The notes under the pieces: generated by a model | The model's input: the letters and a program-made list of their open reading frames with translations, nothing else | Database searches by the model: none | Told to the model about the DNA's origin: nothing | Translations under genes and position numbers: made by a program | Source of the DNA: Tamaricihabitans halophyticus | GTDB taxonomy: Bacteria; Actinomycetota; Actinomycetes; Mycobacteriales; Pseudonocardiaceae | Length of the DNA: 64,000 nt | Assembly: GCF_004340875.1 (NCBI RefSeq) | Contig: NZ_SLXQ01000002.1 | Coordinates: forward strand, 124,001 to 188,000 | Direction: 5' to 3' | Shown here: positions 1-7,930 of the stretch, one piece after another | Layout of the letters: the number at the start of each line of letters is the position of its first letter | Position numbering within the stretch: position 1 is the first letter of the stretch

Positions 1-297
1 CGGGCCGAACTGCGTCACCACCGGTTCGGGCAGCCAGGGGCCAAGGTAGCGCTCCCGTTTCGCGGTGGCCGAACGCAACCGGTCCAGGCACAGCCGGCCG
101 ATCACGGTGGTGCACCATGCCCGCAGATCGCGAATCTCCGCCTGGTTGGCCGGCGCCAGCGCGGCCAGCCGCAGCCAGGTGTCCTGCACCGCGTCCTCGG
201 CGTCGGCGAGTGTCCCGGTCAACCGGTAGGCCACGCTGATCAGATGGGGGTGCAGGTCGCGGAACTGTTCGGCGAGCATGTCCTCGCTGACGGTCAT
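1..297 (-). CDS. ECF-type RNA polymerase sigma factor, SigJ/ECF41-like (N-terminal part only)
   Basis: The minus strand reads from an ATG at 295-297 off the left edge, so only about 99 codons are present. Sigma region 2 is visible: an N-terminal LHPHLISVAYRLTG segment is followed by the acidic DAEDAVQDTWLRL helix and LRAWCTTVIGRLCLDRLRSA. The YLGPWLPEPV motif after region 2 is typical of the ECF41/SigJ group, whose members usually carry a C-terminal SnoaL-like domain that regulates the factor; that part is outside the window. The gene diverges from dnaG, with about 80 bases between them. Confidence 0.85.
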   Translation of the reverse strand, partial: MTVSEDMLAEQFRDLHPHLISVAYRLTGTLADAEDAVQDTWLRLAALAPANQAEIRDLRAWCTTVIGRLCLDRLRSATAKRERYLGPWLPEPVVTQFGP

Positions 298-380
298 ACC
301 CGCAGTTTGCCGCACCAGGATTCACCTCGGCCACTGTCCCGTGCTTCGGGATGCCACGCGCACATCTAGACTCGGATGCC

Positions 381-2276
381 GTGGCGGGACGTATCCGGGA
401 AAGTGACATAGCGCAGGTGCGTGAACGCAACCGGATCGATGAGGTGATCGGGGAGTACGTCGCACTGCGCAGGGCTGGGGGCAACGCGCTCAAAGGACTG
501 TGCCCGTTCCACGACGAGAAGACGCCATCGTTCAACGTGCGCCCGACACACGGCGCCTTCCACTGCTTCGGCTGCGGCGAGGGCGGCGACGTGATCGCCT
601 TCGTGATGAAGCTCGACCACCTCACGTTCGTGGAAGCGGTAGAGCGGCTTGCCGATCGGATCGGGCTTGCGCTGACCTACACCGGTGGTGGTCCAGCGGT
701 TCAGCGAGACAGGGGGACGCGCACTCGGCTGGTCGAGGCGCACCGTGCCGCGGCCGAGTTCTACGCGGAGCAGCTGCGGCGACCGGAGGCGAGCGCGGCC
801 AGGGAGTTTCTCACCGAGCGCGGGTTCGACGCCAGCTCCGCGGAAACCTTTGGCTGTGGGTTCGCGCCAGCCGGTTGGGACACGCTGACCAAACACCTGC
901 TCGGTCGGGGGTTCGAGCTCGCTGAGTTGTACAAGGCGCAGCTGTCCAGGGAAGGGCGTCAGGGGCCGATCGACCGGTTCCACCGCAGGCTGCTGTGGCC
1001 GATCAAGGACCTCAGCGGGGACGTGGTCGGCTTCGGCGCGCGGCGGATCTTCGACGACGATCCGATCCAGGCCAAGTACCTGAACACCAGCGAAAGCCCG
1101 ATCTATCGCAAATCGCAGGTACTCTTCGGGCTCGATCTGGCCAAGCGGGAGATCGCGCGGCGGCATCAGGTCGTCGTGGTCGAGGGGTACACCGATGTGA
1201 TGGCGATGCACCTCGCCGGAGTACCGACCGCGGTGGCGTCCTGTGGCACCGCCTTCGGTGCGGATCACATGTCGGTGCTGCGCAGGCTGTTGATGGACGA
1301 CGATGCGCTACGCGGCGAGATCATCTACACCTTCGATGGCGACGAGGCTGGCCAGAAGGCGGCACTGAAGGCATTCGAGGGCGATCAGCAGTTCGCCGGG
1401 CAGACCTATATCGCGATTGCCGCGGAGGGGATGGACCCGTGTGAGCTCCGCCAGGACAAGGGCGATGTCGCGGTTCGCGATCTGATCGCGCGCCGGCAGC
1501 CGCTGTTCGAGTTCGCTATCCGCAGCTTGCTTGGCCAGTACGATCTGGACTCGGTGGACGGCCAGGTGGCCGCGCTGCAGCGCACCGTGCCCGTGGTCGC
1601 ACGGATCAAGGATGTATCCAAACGGGACGGATATGCGGTGAAACTGGCCTTCTGGACCGGTTGGCAGGACGAAGCCATGGTCGTCCGGCGGGTCCGGGAG
1701 ACCGCTGGCGCGCCGGATTCGGCCAAGGGCGGGCGTAAACCGGCGGAAAAGCCGGCTGCCACGCAATCGAGCGTCGAGGAGGTTCCGCGGCCGGACCCTG
1801 CGGATCCGCGACTTCGCCGGCAGCGCGAGGCGCTGAAGGCAGGGCTGCAATCGCCGGAGATCGCTGGACCGCTTTACGACTCGTTACCAGAGGATGCCTT
1901 TACGCATCCGGCTTATCTCGCGGTGCACCGCGCGGTACTTGCCGCGGGGGGAGCCGCTGCGGGGTTGTCCGGGCCAGGTCTGCTGGACGCCGCGACGCAG
2001 CACTGTCCAGAAGGGATGCTGCGTTCGCTGCTCAGTGAGCTGGCCGTGGAACCCATGCAGTCCAAGGCGGAGCAGGATGAGCGCTACGTGCACAGCGTGC
2101 TGACCGCCCTGCAGGAGAGTCTGGTCGGGCGGCAGATCGCCGAGGTGAAGTCGAAACTACAGCGACTGTCGCCATTACAGGACGCGGAGGAGTACCGCGC
2201 GCTGTTCGGCGATCTCGTGGCACTCGAGCAGTACCGGAAAGCGTTGCGGGACCAGGTGGTTGGTGATCTGTCGTGA
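381..2276 (+). CDS. dnaG: DNA primase DnaG
   Basis: Synthesises RNA primers for the replisome. The N-terminus holds the CHC2 zinc ribbon (CPFH about 20 residues ahead of CFGCGEGGD), followed by the catalytic core and the TOPRIM motifs VVVEGYTDVMA and FDGDEAGQ. The Pro/Glu-rich linker after GRKPAEK leads to a C-terminal helical domain that binds DnaB helicase. I chose the GTG at 381 because actinobacterial DnaG proteins begin at (M/V)AGRIRESDIA; an in-frame ATG at 351 would add ten residues without family similarity. Neither start has a strong ribosome binding site. Length is about 631 residues, normal for the family. The stop overlaps the start of the next gene, implying translational coupling. 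Confidence 0.95.
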   Translation: MAGRIRESDIAQVRERNRIDEVIGEYVALRRAGGNALKGLCPFHDEKTPSFNVRPTHGAFHCFGCGEGGDVIAFVMKLDHLTFVEAVERLADRIGLALTYTGGGPAVQRDRGTRTRLVEAHRAAAEFYAEQLRRPEASAAREFLTERGFDASSAETFGCGFAPAGWDTLTKHLLGRGFELAELYKAQLSREGRQGPIDRFHRRLLWPIKDLSGDVVGFGARRIFDDDPIQAKYLNTSESPIYRKSQVLFGLDLAKREIARRHQVVVVEGYTDVMAMHLAGVPTAVASCGTAFGADHMSVLRRLLMDDDALRGEIIYTFDGDEAGQKAALKAFEGDQQFAGQTYIAIAAEGMDPCELRQDKGDVAVRDLIARRQPLFEFAIRSLLGQYDLDSVDGQVAALQRTVPVVARIKDVSKRDGYAVKLAFWTGWQDEAMVVRRVRETAGAPDSAKGGRKPAEKPAATQSSVEEVPRPDPADPRLRRQREALKAGLQSPEIAGPLYDSLPEDAFTHPAYLAVHRAVLAAGGAAAGLSGPGLLDAATQHCPEGMLRSLLSELAVEPMQSKAEQDERYVHSVLTALQESLVGRQIAEVKSKLQRLSPLQDAEEYRALFGDLVALEQYRKALRDQVVGDLS

Positions 2277-2806
2277 TCGGTCGGATGTGGCGCAAGCTCA
2301 GTGGTCAGGACGTGCCGGCTGGCTTTACCGGTGAGCTGGACGAGGCCGAGCACGTGGTCGCCAGCACGACGAGCGCGGAGGGCGCGGTGCTGGTAGCGAC
2401 CTCAGCGGGGCTGTGGGTGCCACATGGCGAGGACAGTCGCCGGATTGGCTGGCATGTGATCAGCAAGGCCAGCTGGACCGGTGAGGAACTGGAGATCATC
2501 GAGGCAGAGCAGAGCGGCACGGCTGGTGCGGCGGTGCTGCTGGTGGACCGGCCAGCGCGGCGCTTCGGGCTGTCGAAGCCGGGCAAGCTGCCGCGGGTGG
2601 TACAGGCGAGGGTGACGGCGAGCGTGAAATCCAGCCATCGCCGTGAGCTTGGCGGTGGTGGCGCGGTATTCGTGCAGCGCAAGGTGCCGGGTAAAGCGGG
2701 GGTGGTGTTGCAGGTGCGCTGCGACCCCGGAACCGATGAGCGGGTGGTGGCGGAAGTCGCCGCGCAGGTGGCGCAGACACTGCCCAAGCCAGCGGATCCC
2801 GGCTGA
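2273..2806 (+). CDS. conserved hypothetical protein coupled to dnaG
   Basis: A 177-residue soluble protein starting at a GTG that overlaps the dnaG stop by four bases. It has no signal peptide or membrane segment. The sequence looks like a beta-rich domain (repeated short strands such as GAVLVATSAGLWVPHG and GAAVLLVDRPARRFGL) followed by a basic stretch, KSSHRRELGGGGAVFVQRKV. Short proteins of this type follow dnaG in many actinobacteria, as far as I recall, but no function is known to me. The overlap suggests co-expression with primase. A PH-like fold is possible but unproven. Confidence 0.8.
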   Translation: MIGRMWRKLSGQDVPAGFTGELDEAEHVVASTTSAEGAVLVATSAGLWVPHGEDSRRIGWHVISKASWTGEELEIIEAEQSGTAGAAVLLVDRPARRFGLSKPGKLPRVVQARVTASVKSSHRRELGGGGAVFVQRKVPGKAGVVLQVRCDPGTDERVVAEVAAQVAQTLPKPADPG

Positions 2807-2816
2807 ACACTTCCAA

Positions 2817-2839
2817 CAGTACGCTTGTACTGCTAGCGT
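2817..2839 (+). promoter_or_regulatory. inverted repeat and -10-like element ahead of the methyltransferase gene
   Basis: CAGTAC (2817-2822) and GTACTG (2827-2832) form a perfect 6-bp inverted repeat around GCTT. It is followed by TAGCGT (2834-2839), a plausible actinobacterial -10 box, only six bases before the ATG at 2846. This layout suggests a leaderless transcript with an operator over the promoter. The regulator is unknown. Confidence 0.4.
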
Positions 2840-2845
2840 GCGGGT

Positions 2846-3610
2846 ATGTGGGATCCTGGCACTTATCTTGCCTATGCCGATCTGCGCGGGCGCCCGTTCT
2901 TCGATCTCACCGCGCGCATCGGGGCCGAGTCGCCGCGCCGCGTGGTTGACCTTGGTTGCGGTCCGGGCAATCTGACCCTGCGGTTAACCGAACGGTGGCC
3001 TGCCGCCAGGGTCGAGGCACTGGACGGTTCGGCGGAGATGGTCGCGGCAGCACAGGAGGCGGGGCTGACCGCGCGGGTGGCCGACGTGCGCGAATGGTCG
3101 CCCGAACCGGAGACCGATGTGGTGGTCTGCAATGCGGTGCTGCACTGGGTGCCGGAGCATGTGGAGTTGCTTGACCGGTGGGTGACCGAACTGCCGTCCG
3201 GGGCGTGGCTGGCGGTGCAGATGCCAGGCAACTTCCGCGCGCCGTCGCATCGGGCCGTTCGGGAGCTGCTGGCCAGCGCCGAATGGGCGGACCTGCTTGG
3301 TGGGGTGTCGTTGCCAGGGGAGGACGCGGTTCGCGAGCCGGTGGCGTACGCGGAGCAGCTTGCCGCGCGCGGGTGTTTCGTGGAGGCCTGGGAGACGACC
3401 TACGCGCAGCGCCTTTCGGGGCAGCGGCCGGTGCTCGACTGGGTCAGCGGTAGCACACTGCGGCCGGTCAGGGCCGCGCTTGCCGAGGCGGACTGGGCGC
3501 GGTTTCAGGAGCAGCTGGCGGCGCGGTTGGCAACCGCGTACCCGGTGAGTGCGGATGGCAGTACCTGGTTCCCGTTCCGCAGGGTGTTCGTGGTGGCGCG
3601 GACGCCGTGA
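2846..3610 (+). CDS. tam: trans-aconitate 2-methyltransferase-like SAM-dependent methyltransferase
   Basis: A 254-residue class I methyltransferase. The SAM-binding loop VDLGCGPGNLT lies near residues 33-43, an acidic EALDGSAEMV motif II follows, then VVVCNAVLHWVPEH. The opening MWDPGTYLAYADLRGRPFFDL is characteristic of Tam proteins, which methylate trans-aconitate, an inhibitor of aconitase. The family assignment is strong; the substrate is inferred. There is no recognisable ribosome binding site and the probable promoter is immediately upstream. The gene converges on the small membrane-protein gene that follows, with three bases between the stops. Confidence 0.85.
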   Translation: MWDPGTYLAYADLRGRPFFDLTARIGAESPRRVVDLGCGPGNLTLRLTERWPAARVEALDGSAEMVAAAQEAGLTARVADVREWSPEPETDVVVCNAVLHWVPEHVELLDRWVTELPSGAWLAVQMPGNFRAPSHRAVRELLASAEWADLLGGVSLPGEDAVREPVAYAEQLAARGCFVEAWETTYAQRLSGQRPVLDWVSGSTLRPVRAALAEADWARFQEQLAARLATAYPVSADGSTWFPFRRVFVVARTP

Positions 3611-3613
3611 GGT

Positions 3614-3826
3614 TCACTCGGCCGGTCCGCCGTGCCGGGCGTGGCCGTTGCGGTGGCCGAAGCCGAACTTCTCGGTGATCTTGGCTTGTGCGATCCCCGC
3701 CACGCCCTGCACGGCCGGATGGTCCGCGACCTTGCGATAGGTGCGGACCAGTTGGTCGTAGCGAGCGCGGCCGGCACGGCTACCGAGCACGTAGCCGACG
3801 GCAGCGCCGAGTAGGAACCCCTTCAT
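3614..3826 (-). CDS. small YtxH-like membrane protein
   Basis: A 70-residue protein with an N-terminal glycine-rich hydrophobic segment (FLLGAAVGYVLGSRAGRARYDQ), typical of YtxH-domain proteins, followed by a charged cytoplasmic tail. The YDQLVRTYRKVADHPAVQG stretch is common in actinobacterial relatives. These small envelope proteins have no defined biochemical role; stress association is reported for some relatives. It converges on the tam-like gene. Confidence 0.75.
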   Translation of the reverse strand: MKGFLLGAAVGYVLGSRAGRARYDQLVRTYRKVADHPAVQGVAGIAQAKITEKFGFGHRNGHARHGGPAE

Positions 3827-3988
3827 CGCGTGCCGCCCTTCCGAGTCGTGGTGCGCCGATTACCGTTCACTGTTCATCCTGCCCCAAGCGGGGCGCTGAT
3901 CACTCGACGTTAACCGATGGGGCACCCGGTCGGGCGTCATGGGCCATGCGTTACAGTGTGAACGCACCGCAAGGAAGCGATGCAGCGG

Positions 3989-4061
<73 letters not shown>

Positions 4062-4066
4062 CATTA

Positions 4067-4087
4067 TCCCAGGTCATAGGCCTGGGA
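4067..4087 (+). terminator. hairpin downstream of tRNA-Asn
   Basis: TCCCAGG (4067-4073) and CCTGGGA (4081-4087) pair perfectly around a seven-base loop, five bases after the tRNA. There is no clear U tract, as is usual in actinobacteria. It probably ends the tRNA transcript. Confidence 0.55.
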
Positions 4088-4141
4088 GGGCGAAGATTGG
4101 GACCGTCAGAGGGTCAGAATGCAAGTAAATGGAAAGTTTAT

Positions 4142-4654
4142 TCATTGGGCCCTCCTCAGCGACTCCAACGCGTTGGCCGATTCATGGTTGGCCAGTCGTG
4201 GCTGACGGTAGTGGCGTTCGGCCACCGCACGGGTGTTGCCCAGCTGGTCCGCGATCGCCGTAGTCGGCAGTCCGGCGGCGTCGATCGTGGTCCCCACGGT
4301 CTTGCGGAACACGTGCGAGGTGACCCATCCGTAGCCGATGGCGCCGTAGGCTTCCTTGATCGCGTGCATCACGTTGGATGGGTCCAGCCAGTCGTCCTTG
4401 TAACTCGGGAACAGGGGGCCAGTCCCGGCCGCCTGCACACGACGACGCCACATGGGCAGTGACCACTCGGGAACCTTGAGGAGTAATCCGGCGCCATTTC
4501 CTTTGCGTAGTGGTTTGCGCGCCAAGCCTTTACCAGTGATCCGCACGATGTGGTGTCGCACGTGGATGGTCGCCGCGTCGGCGTCGAAATCATTCCCGTC
4601 TAGCGCGAGGGTTTCACTGATCCTCGTGCCCGTGGCGCAAGTGAGGTCTCGGCG
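4142..4654 (-). pseudogene. tyrosine recombinase (integrase), C-terminal fragment
   Basis: About 168 codons match the catalytic domain of phage/ICE integrases: the first catalytic Arg in ATGTRISETLAL, the HxxR motif in SHVFRKT, and the nucleophile Tyr in ERHYRQP. The core-binding and arm-binding domains and the first part of the catalytic domain are missing. Upstream of about 4650 the frame stays open, but it is only the antisense of the ATPase gene and has no integrase similarity. A full-length integrase would be roughly 370-400 residues. The fragment points toward the tRNA, consistent with an att-proximal integrase. Confidence 0.85.
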
Positions 4655-4681
4655 AAGCTGGCTGTTCGATATTCTCGACAC

Positions 4682-5437
4682 ATGTCCCCGGCCCAGTTCG
4701 TACGCCGAGTGCGGTTGCCTGCCGTGGCTAGCACTGGTGGGTATCCGTTCACCCTGCCGGCGGTGGCGTGGCTGGCTGCGGTGACCGATGCGGGGTTGGA
4801 GTTGCCGGCTGGTGTCACCTTCCTGGTTGGCGAGAATGGCACGGGCAAGTCCACCCTGGTCGAAGCCATCGCGGTGGCGGCGGGGTTCAACCCCGAGGGC
4901 GGCAGTCAGAACTTCCGGTTCGCTACCCGCGCCACTGAGTCCTCGCTGGGCGATTCGCTGGTGCTGAGCTGGGGCACACGTAAGCCGCGCACCGGGTTCT
5001 TCTTGCGTGCCGAGTCTTACTACAACGTCGCTTCGGAGATCGAACGCCTCGACCGTGAGCCCGGTCCACGACTTTTGCCGTCCTACGGCGGCGTTTCCCC
5101 GCACGAGCGCTCGCATGGAGAGTCGTTTGTGGACCTCGTGACGCACCGGTTCGGCCCGCGAGGCTTGTATCTGCTGGATGAGCCGGAGGCGGCGTTGTCG
5201 CCGCGCGGGTGTATGGCTGTGCTGTCCCGGCTGGCCGAGCTGGCTGGGCAGGGTTGCCAGATCGTGGTGGCCACGCACTCGCCGATCCTGCTCGCCTTGC
5301 CTGGTGCCACGATTTATGAGATCGCCGAGACCGGCGAGATCGAGCGCGTGGGTTTTGACGAGGCTCTGCCGGTGCGCATCACGCGCGATTTCCTGGCCGA
5401 GCCCCAGCGGTACTTGCGGCACCTACTCACCGAGTGA
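4682..5437 (+). CDS. AAA/ABC-type ATPase of the OLD/RecF-like family
   Basis: A 251-residue ATPase. The Walker A motif GENGTGKST lies near residues 56-64, the Walker B motif LYLLDEPEAAL near 160-170 and a switch His in VATHSPILLAL. SPHERSHGES resembles an ABC signature. There is no endonuclease domain, so this is the short single-domain form (COG3910-like), common in accessory DNA. Its role is unknown; relatives are linked to defence and repair. It starts just after the integrase breakpoint and overlaps the convergent phosphotransferase gene by 11 bases. Confidence 0.8.
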   Translation: MSPAQFVRRVRLPAVASTGGYPFTLPAVAWLAAVTDAGLELPAGVTFLVGENGTGKSTLVEAIAVAAGFNPEGGSQNFRFATRATESSLGDSLVLSWGTRKPRTGFFLRAESYYNVASEIERLDREPGPRLLPSYGGVSPHERSHGESFVDLVTHRFGPRGLYLLDEPEAALSPRGCMAVLSRLAELAGQGCQIVVATHSPILLALPGATIYEIAETGEIERVGFDEALPVRITRDFLAEPQRYLRHLLTE

Positions 5438-6278
5438 GCGCGTCGATGACCCGGTTAGCGTTGTGGTGCAACGGAATCGTGAGGTCGGGGTAGTCGCCGG
5501 AGTTGATGCGCAGCAGCATCCGTCCGGTGACATACAGCTGCGCGAGCAGCCCGTCGCGGGCGGTAAGCAGGTCGGCGAATTCGCGCAGGACATCCCCGGT
5601 CATCTCCGGCACCAGCAGCGAGTGCAGGTACAGGGTGGCGGCGTCGAAACCGGCCGGTGCCAGACCCCAGCCTTCCCAGTCCACCAGTGCGGCCTCGGGC
5701 GCCATCAGGTTCGCCCAGTGTAGGTCGGTGTGTGCCGCGACCCACGAGGTGACGGTGGGGTCGTCGACCCGATCGCCGAAGAACACGCGGATGCGATGGG
5801 CGAGATCTGCCTGAGTCAGGTGCACCCGCTCGGTGCTGGTCCGTGCCAGGGCCTCTAGTGAGGCGTGTAGCGCTGGCCACCAGGACTCTGGCAGCGGCAG
5901 CGGTTCGCGCAGCTCGGGAGTGGCCGAGCAGTGCCGGCCGGGGAGCAGTGTCATCAGCTCGGCCCGCAGTCGGTACTCGCCGTCGTCGAATTCCCAGCAG
6001 CGCAGCACGTCTGGCTTGACCACCCCCGTCACTGCGGCAGTGGCGTCGGTGTTGCCGGTCCAGAAGTCCCCGCCGGCGTACTGCTGGTGCTCGGAGACCA
6101 CCCGCAGCCACCGGCGCCCCTCGGTGGTGGTGACGCGGGCGCTGATGGTGCGTTCCCGCCACCCGAACACCGGCTCGTCGGTGATCGTGGCGTTAGCTTC
6201 GGCGGCGGCCTTGGCCAGCGTCTCGACCAGCCACGTCTGGTGACCGTCCTCCGGGTGGAAGTCCAACTGCGCGGACAT
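5427..6278 (-). CDS. aminoglycoside phosphotransferase-fold protein
   Basis: A 283-residue protein of the APH/choline-kinase fold. The Brenner motif HTDLHWANLM and the metal-binding LVDWEGW segment lie in the expected order and spacing, near residues 192-215. The likely substrate is a small molecule with a hydroxyl group; an antibiotic-resistance role cannot be claimed. I chose the ATG at 6276-6278 because upstream residues in the same frame are low-complexity and overlap the preceding gene. It is the last gene of a four-gene operon, 25 bases downstream of the radical SAM stop, which suggests it modifies a product or substrate of that pathway. Confidence 0.75.
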   Translation of the reverse strand: MSAQLDFHPEDGHQTWLVETLAKAAAEANATITDEPVFGWRERTISARVTTTEGRRWLRVVSEHQQYAGGDFWTGNTDATAAVTGVVKPDVLRCWEFDDGEYRLRAELMTLLPGRHCSATPELREPLPLPESWWPALHASLEALARTSTERVHLTQADLAHRIRVFFGDRVDDPTVTSWVAAHTDLHWANLMAPEAALVDWEGWGLAPAGFDAATLYLHSLLVPEMTGDVLREFADLLTARDGLLAQLYVTGRMLLRINSGDYPDLTIPLHHNANRVIDALTR

Positions 6279-6303
6279 GCTGCTCACGCTACGCGCGTTC
6301 TCA

Positions 6304-7215
6304 TCAGCTGCGGTACTTTGGCCAGCACGAGTTCGGGCGGCACGAGGTCGGGTTGCAGGTCGGGCTGCATCTGGGTGCGCAGGTCGGCTGACAGGCGGGG
6401 TTGCAGTCCGGGTAGCACGGGTCGGGGCTGCACTTAGACACTGCTGGCTGGGGTCTCGCGGCGAACGCCTCGGCCAACTCGGCACGCACCCGATCCGCGT
6501 ACGGGCTGGCCAGGATGGTGGCGAGTTCAGCCTCCAGGACACTGCCGATCGGCAACCAGCGCGAGAACACACAGGGCCACACCGCCCCGTCCGGCGAGAT
6601 CGCCGCCACCCCGTCGCCGCACTGGCCGCACAACTGCTCCACGCTGGCTTCCTCCGCGCGCACGCCGCGTCCGACCTGCCGTAGCCGGTCGTAGCCGATC
6701 GAGGGCACCCCGAGGTTGACCAGCTCATTCTGTGCCTGCTCGGTGCGCTGCGCGTCACTCAGGTCGATCACCCCGGCCCGGAGCGGAATACTCCTGCGAA
6801 GGGCTTCGGCTATGTTGGCCTTGGTGTCGGCATAGCTACCGCGGCGCTGCGTGATTGCCTCATGCTCGCTCGCGTCGTCGGAGTAGTAGCTGGTCGCCAG
6901 CGATACGCCCGGTCGGGAGAACACCTCCCACAACTCGGTCGTGACGTGCGCGAGGTGGGAGAACACCTCCACCGCCAACCCTCTACCTAATGCGTGATCG
7001 ACCAGTGCTGCTAGCCCGGGATGCATCGTGGGTTCGCCACCAATGAACTGAACCATCTCCACGCCCAGCGCAGCGGCATCATCGATGACCCGCCGCCAGT
7101 CGCTGACGGTCATCGTCCCGTGCGAGCCGCCCGGAGAGCTGTCCGCGTAGCAGTGCACGCACCGATGCGAGCAGCGGCCAGTGATCTCCAACCATAGAAA
7201 CGACATCTGGTCCAC
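6304..7215 (-). CDS. radical SAM/SPASM-type enzyme with a Cys/Pro-repeat C-terminal tail
   Basis: A 303-residue radical SAM protein. The [4Fe-4S] motif CxxxCxxC is CSHRCVHC at residues 15-22, and the SAM-binding GGEP motif follows (QFIGGEPTMHP). A short SPASM-like region has CGQCGDG and a later PDGAVWPCVFSRWLPIGSV. The last ~45 residues (about 6307-6438) contain nine cysteines in repeated C-x-P-x steps, for example CNPACQPTCAP. The GTG at 7215 has GGGAGG five bases upstream. Such enzymes often modify ribosomally made peptides. Two small proteins precede it in the operon and a phosphotransferase-like protein follows. The substrate is unknown. Confidence 0.85.
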   Translation of the reverse strand: MDQMSFLWLEITGRCSHRCVHCYADSSPGGSHGTMTVSDWRRVIDDAAALGVEMVQFIGGEPTMHPGLAALVDHALGRGLAVEVFSHLAHVTTELWEVFSRPGVSLATSYYSDDASEHEAITQRRGSYADTKANIAEALRRSIPLRAGVIDLSDAQRTEQAQNELVNLGVPSIGYDRLRQVGRGVRAEEASVEQLCGQCGDGVAAISPDGAVWPCVFSRWLPIGSVLEAELATILASPYADRVRAELAEAFAARPQPAVSKCSPDPCYPDCNPACQPTCAPRCSPTCNPTSCRPNSCWPKYRS

Positions 7216-7240
7216 GAAAACCTCCCAGAAGATGCAGTGG

Positions 7241-7444
7241 TCAAATCGGTGCCACAGACGTGGTGAAGCACTTCTCGCACCGGGTCCGAGGCGCGGGTTT
7301 GGCCAGGATCGGCGGGACGCAGACCGCGCCGCAATCGGCGAGGCCGAGTCGGCCGCCTGAGTGGTGAATGCGGTGTTCGTTGCCGGTCGACACGCGGTGC
7401 AATGTGTGGTGGCCGAACCATCCCGGCCACCCCGGATCAGTCAT
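7241..7444 (-). CDS. small His/Cys-containing protein, possible zinc finger or peptide substrate
   Basis: A 67-residue protein. The N-terminal half is His-rich (HHTLHRV, RIHHSGG) and the C-terminal half has Cys residues in CGAVC and a CEKC pair, suggesting metal binding. Similar short zinc-finger-like proteins occur near XRE/DUF397 genes in actinomycetes. Its ATG overlaps the previous stop by four bases, and 25 bases separate it from the radical SAM start. Because it sits directly upstream of a SPASM-type enzyme, it could instead be a modified peptide precursor. Confidence 0.6.
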   Translation of the reverse strand: MTDPGWPGWFGHHTLHRVSTGNEHRIHHSGGRLGLADCGAVCVPPILAKPAPRTRCEKCFTTSVAPI

Positions 7445-7674
7445 GTCTCCGGCGAGTCGACGACCGCCCGCGCGAATGGCAGCCCATCCAGTTCACCAGC
7501 CCTGGCGAGCAAATCGACGCCGAGTTGACGCATGTGCTCACCGAGGTCCCGCAACTGTTCGGCCGGCAGCTCGTCGTTGTCCTGATGATGCTCGAACAGG
7601 TGCATCGTTGCTCGACCGAGCTGGGTGTTGAAACGCATGACCCTGCCCAGCAGTATCCGATCCTGCTCGATCAT
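7441..7674 (-). CDS. small helical protein, first gene of the radical SAM operon
   Basis: A 77-residue, mostly helical acidic protein (RVMRFNTQLGRATMHLFEHHQDN, then ELPAEQLRDLGEHMRQLG). I chose the ATG at 7672-7674, with a GGGGG ribosome-binding-like stretch six bases upstream, over a TTG at 7686. No function is recognised. The size, amphipathic helices and operon position would suit a leader-binding partner or a precursor peptide, but nothing in the sequence proves either. Confidence 0.6.
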   Translation of the reverse strand: MIEQDRILLGRVMRFNTQLGRATMHLFEHHQDNDELPAEQLRDLGEHMRQLGVDLLARAGELDGLPFARAVVDSPET

Positions 7675-7881
7675 CGCCGCCCCCAACAGGTGACCGGCTC
7701 CGGGTCGATCGGCAGCTGCACCCTAGTGACCGGTGGCCACCCGTGGGCTTCATCCATGACGATGCGGCGCCGACGTTTCCGTTTCGATCGGGCCAAGCGT
7801 TGCCAACAGATCACGACCCCACCTCCCTGTGAGCGTTCAGTTGCTGCGCGTTCTAGGATGTGAACATCAGAACATCTACAT

Positions 7882-7907
7882 CATCAGATGAGAAAGTTCA
7901 TCTGATG
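7882..7907. promoter_or_regulatory. perfect inverted-repeat operator between divergent genes
   Basis: CATCAGATGA (7882-7891) and TCATCTGATG (7898-7907) are perfect 10-bp arms around GAAAGT. Extra CATC half-sites lie just upstream at 7864-7885. The element sits 23 bases before the XRE regulator start and also faces the radical SAM operon, so autoregulation and control of that operon by the XRE protein are the simplest reading. Confidence 0.6.
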
Positions 7908-7930
7908 AATATCACCTGATTGGGGCAGTC

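Noticed and set aside
366-1268. Long minus-strand open frame antisense to dnaG
   Set aside because: Arg/Pro-rich composition typical of GC-biased antisense frames, no domain similarity, and dnaG is certain on the other strand.
4655-5422. Continuation of the integrase frame upstream through the ATPase gene
   Set aside because: The extra residues are the antisense of a well-supported ATPase and show no core-binding-domain similarity; the integrase is truncated instead.
6279-6758. N-terminal extension of the phosphotransferase-fold protein
   Set aside because: The added residues are Ser/Arg/Pro-rich, overlap the radical SAM gene, and the ATG at 6278 gives a normal family length.
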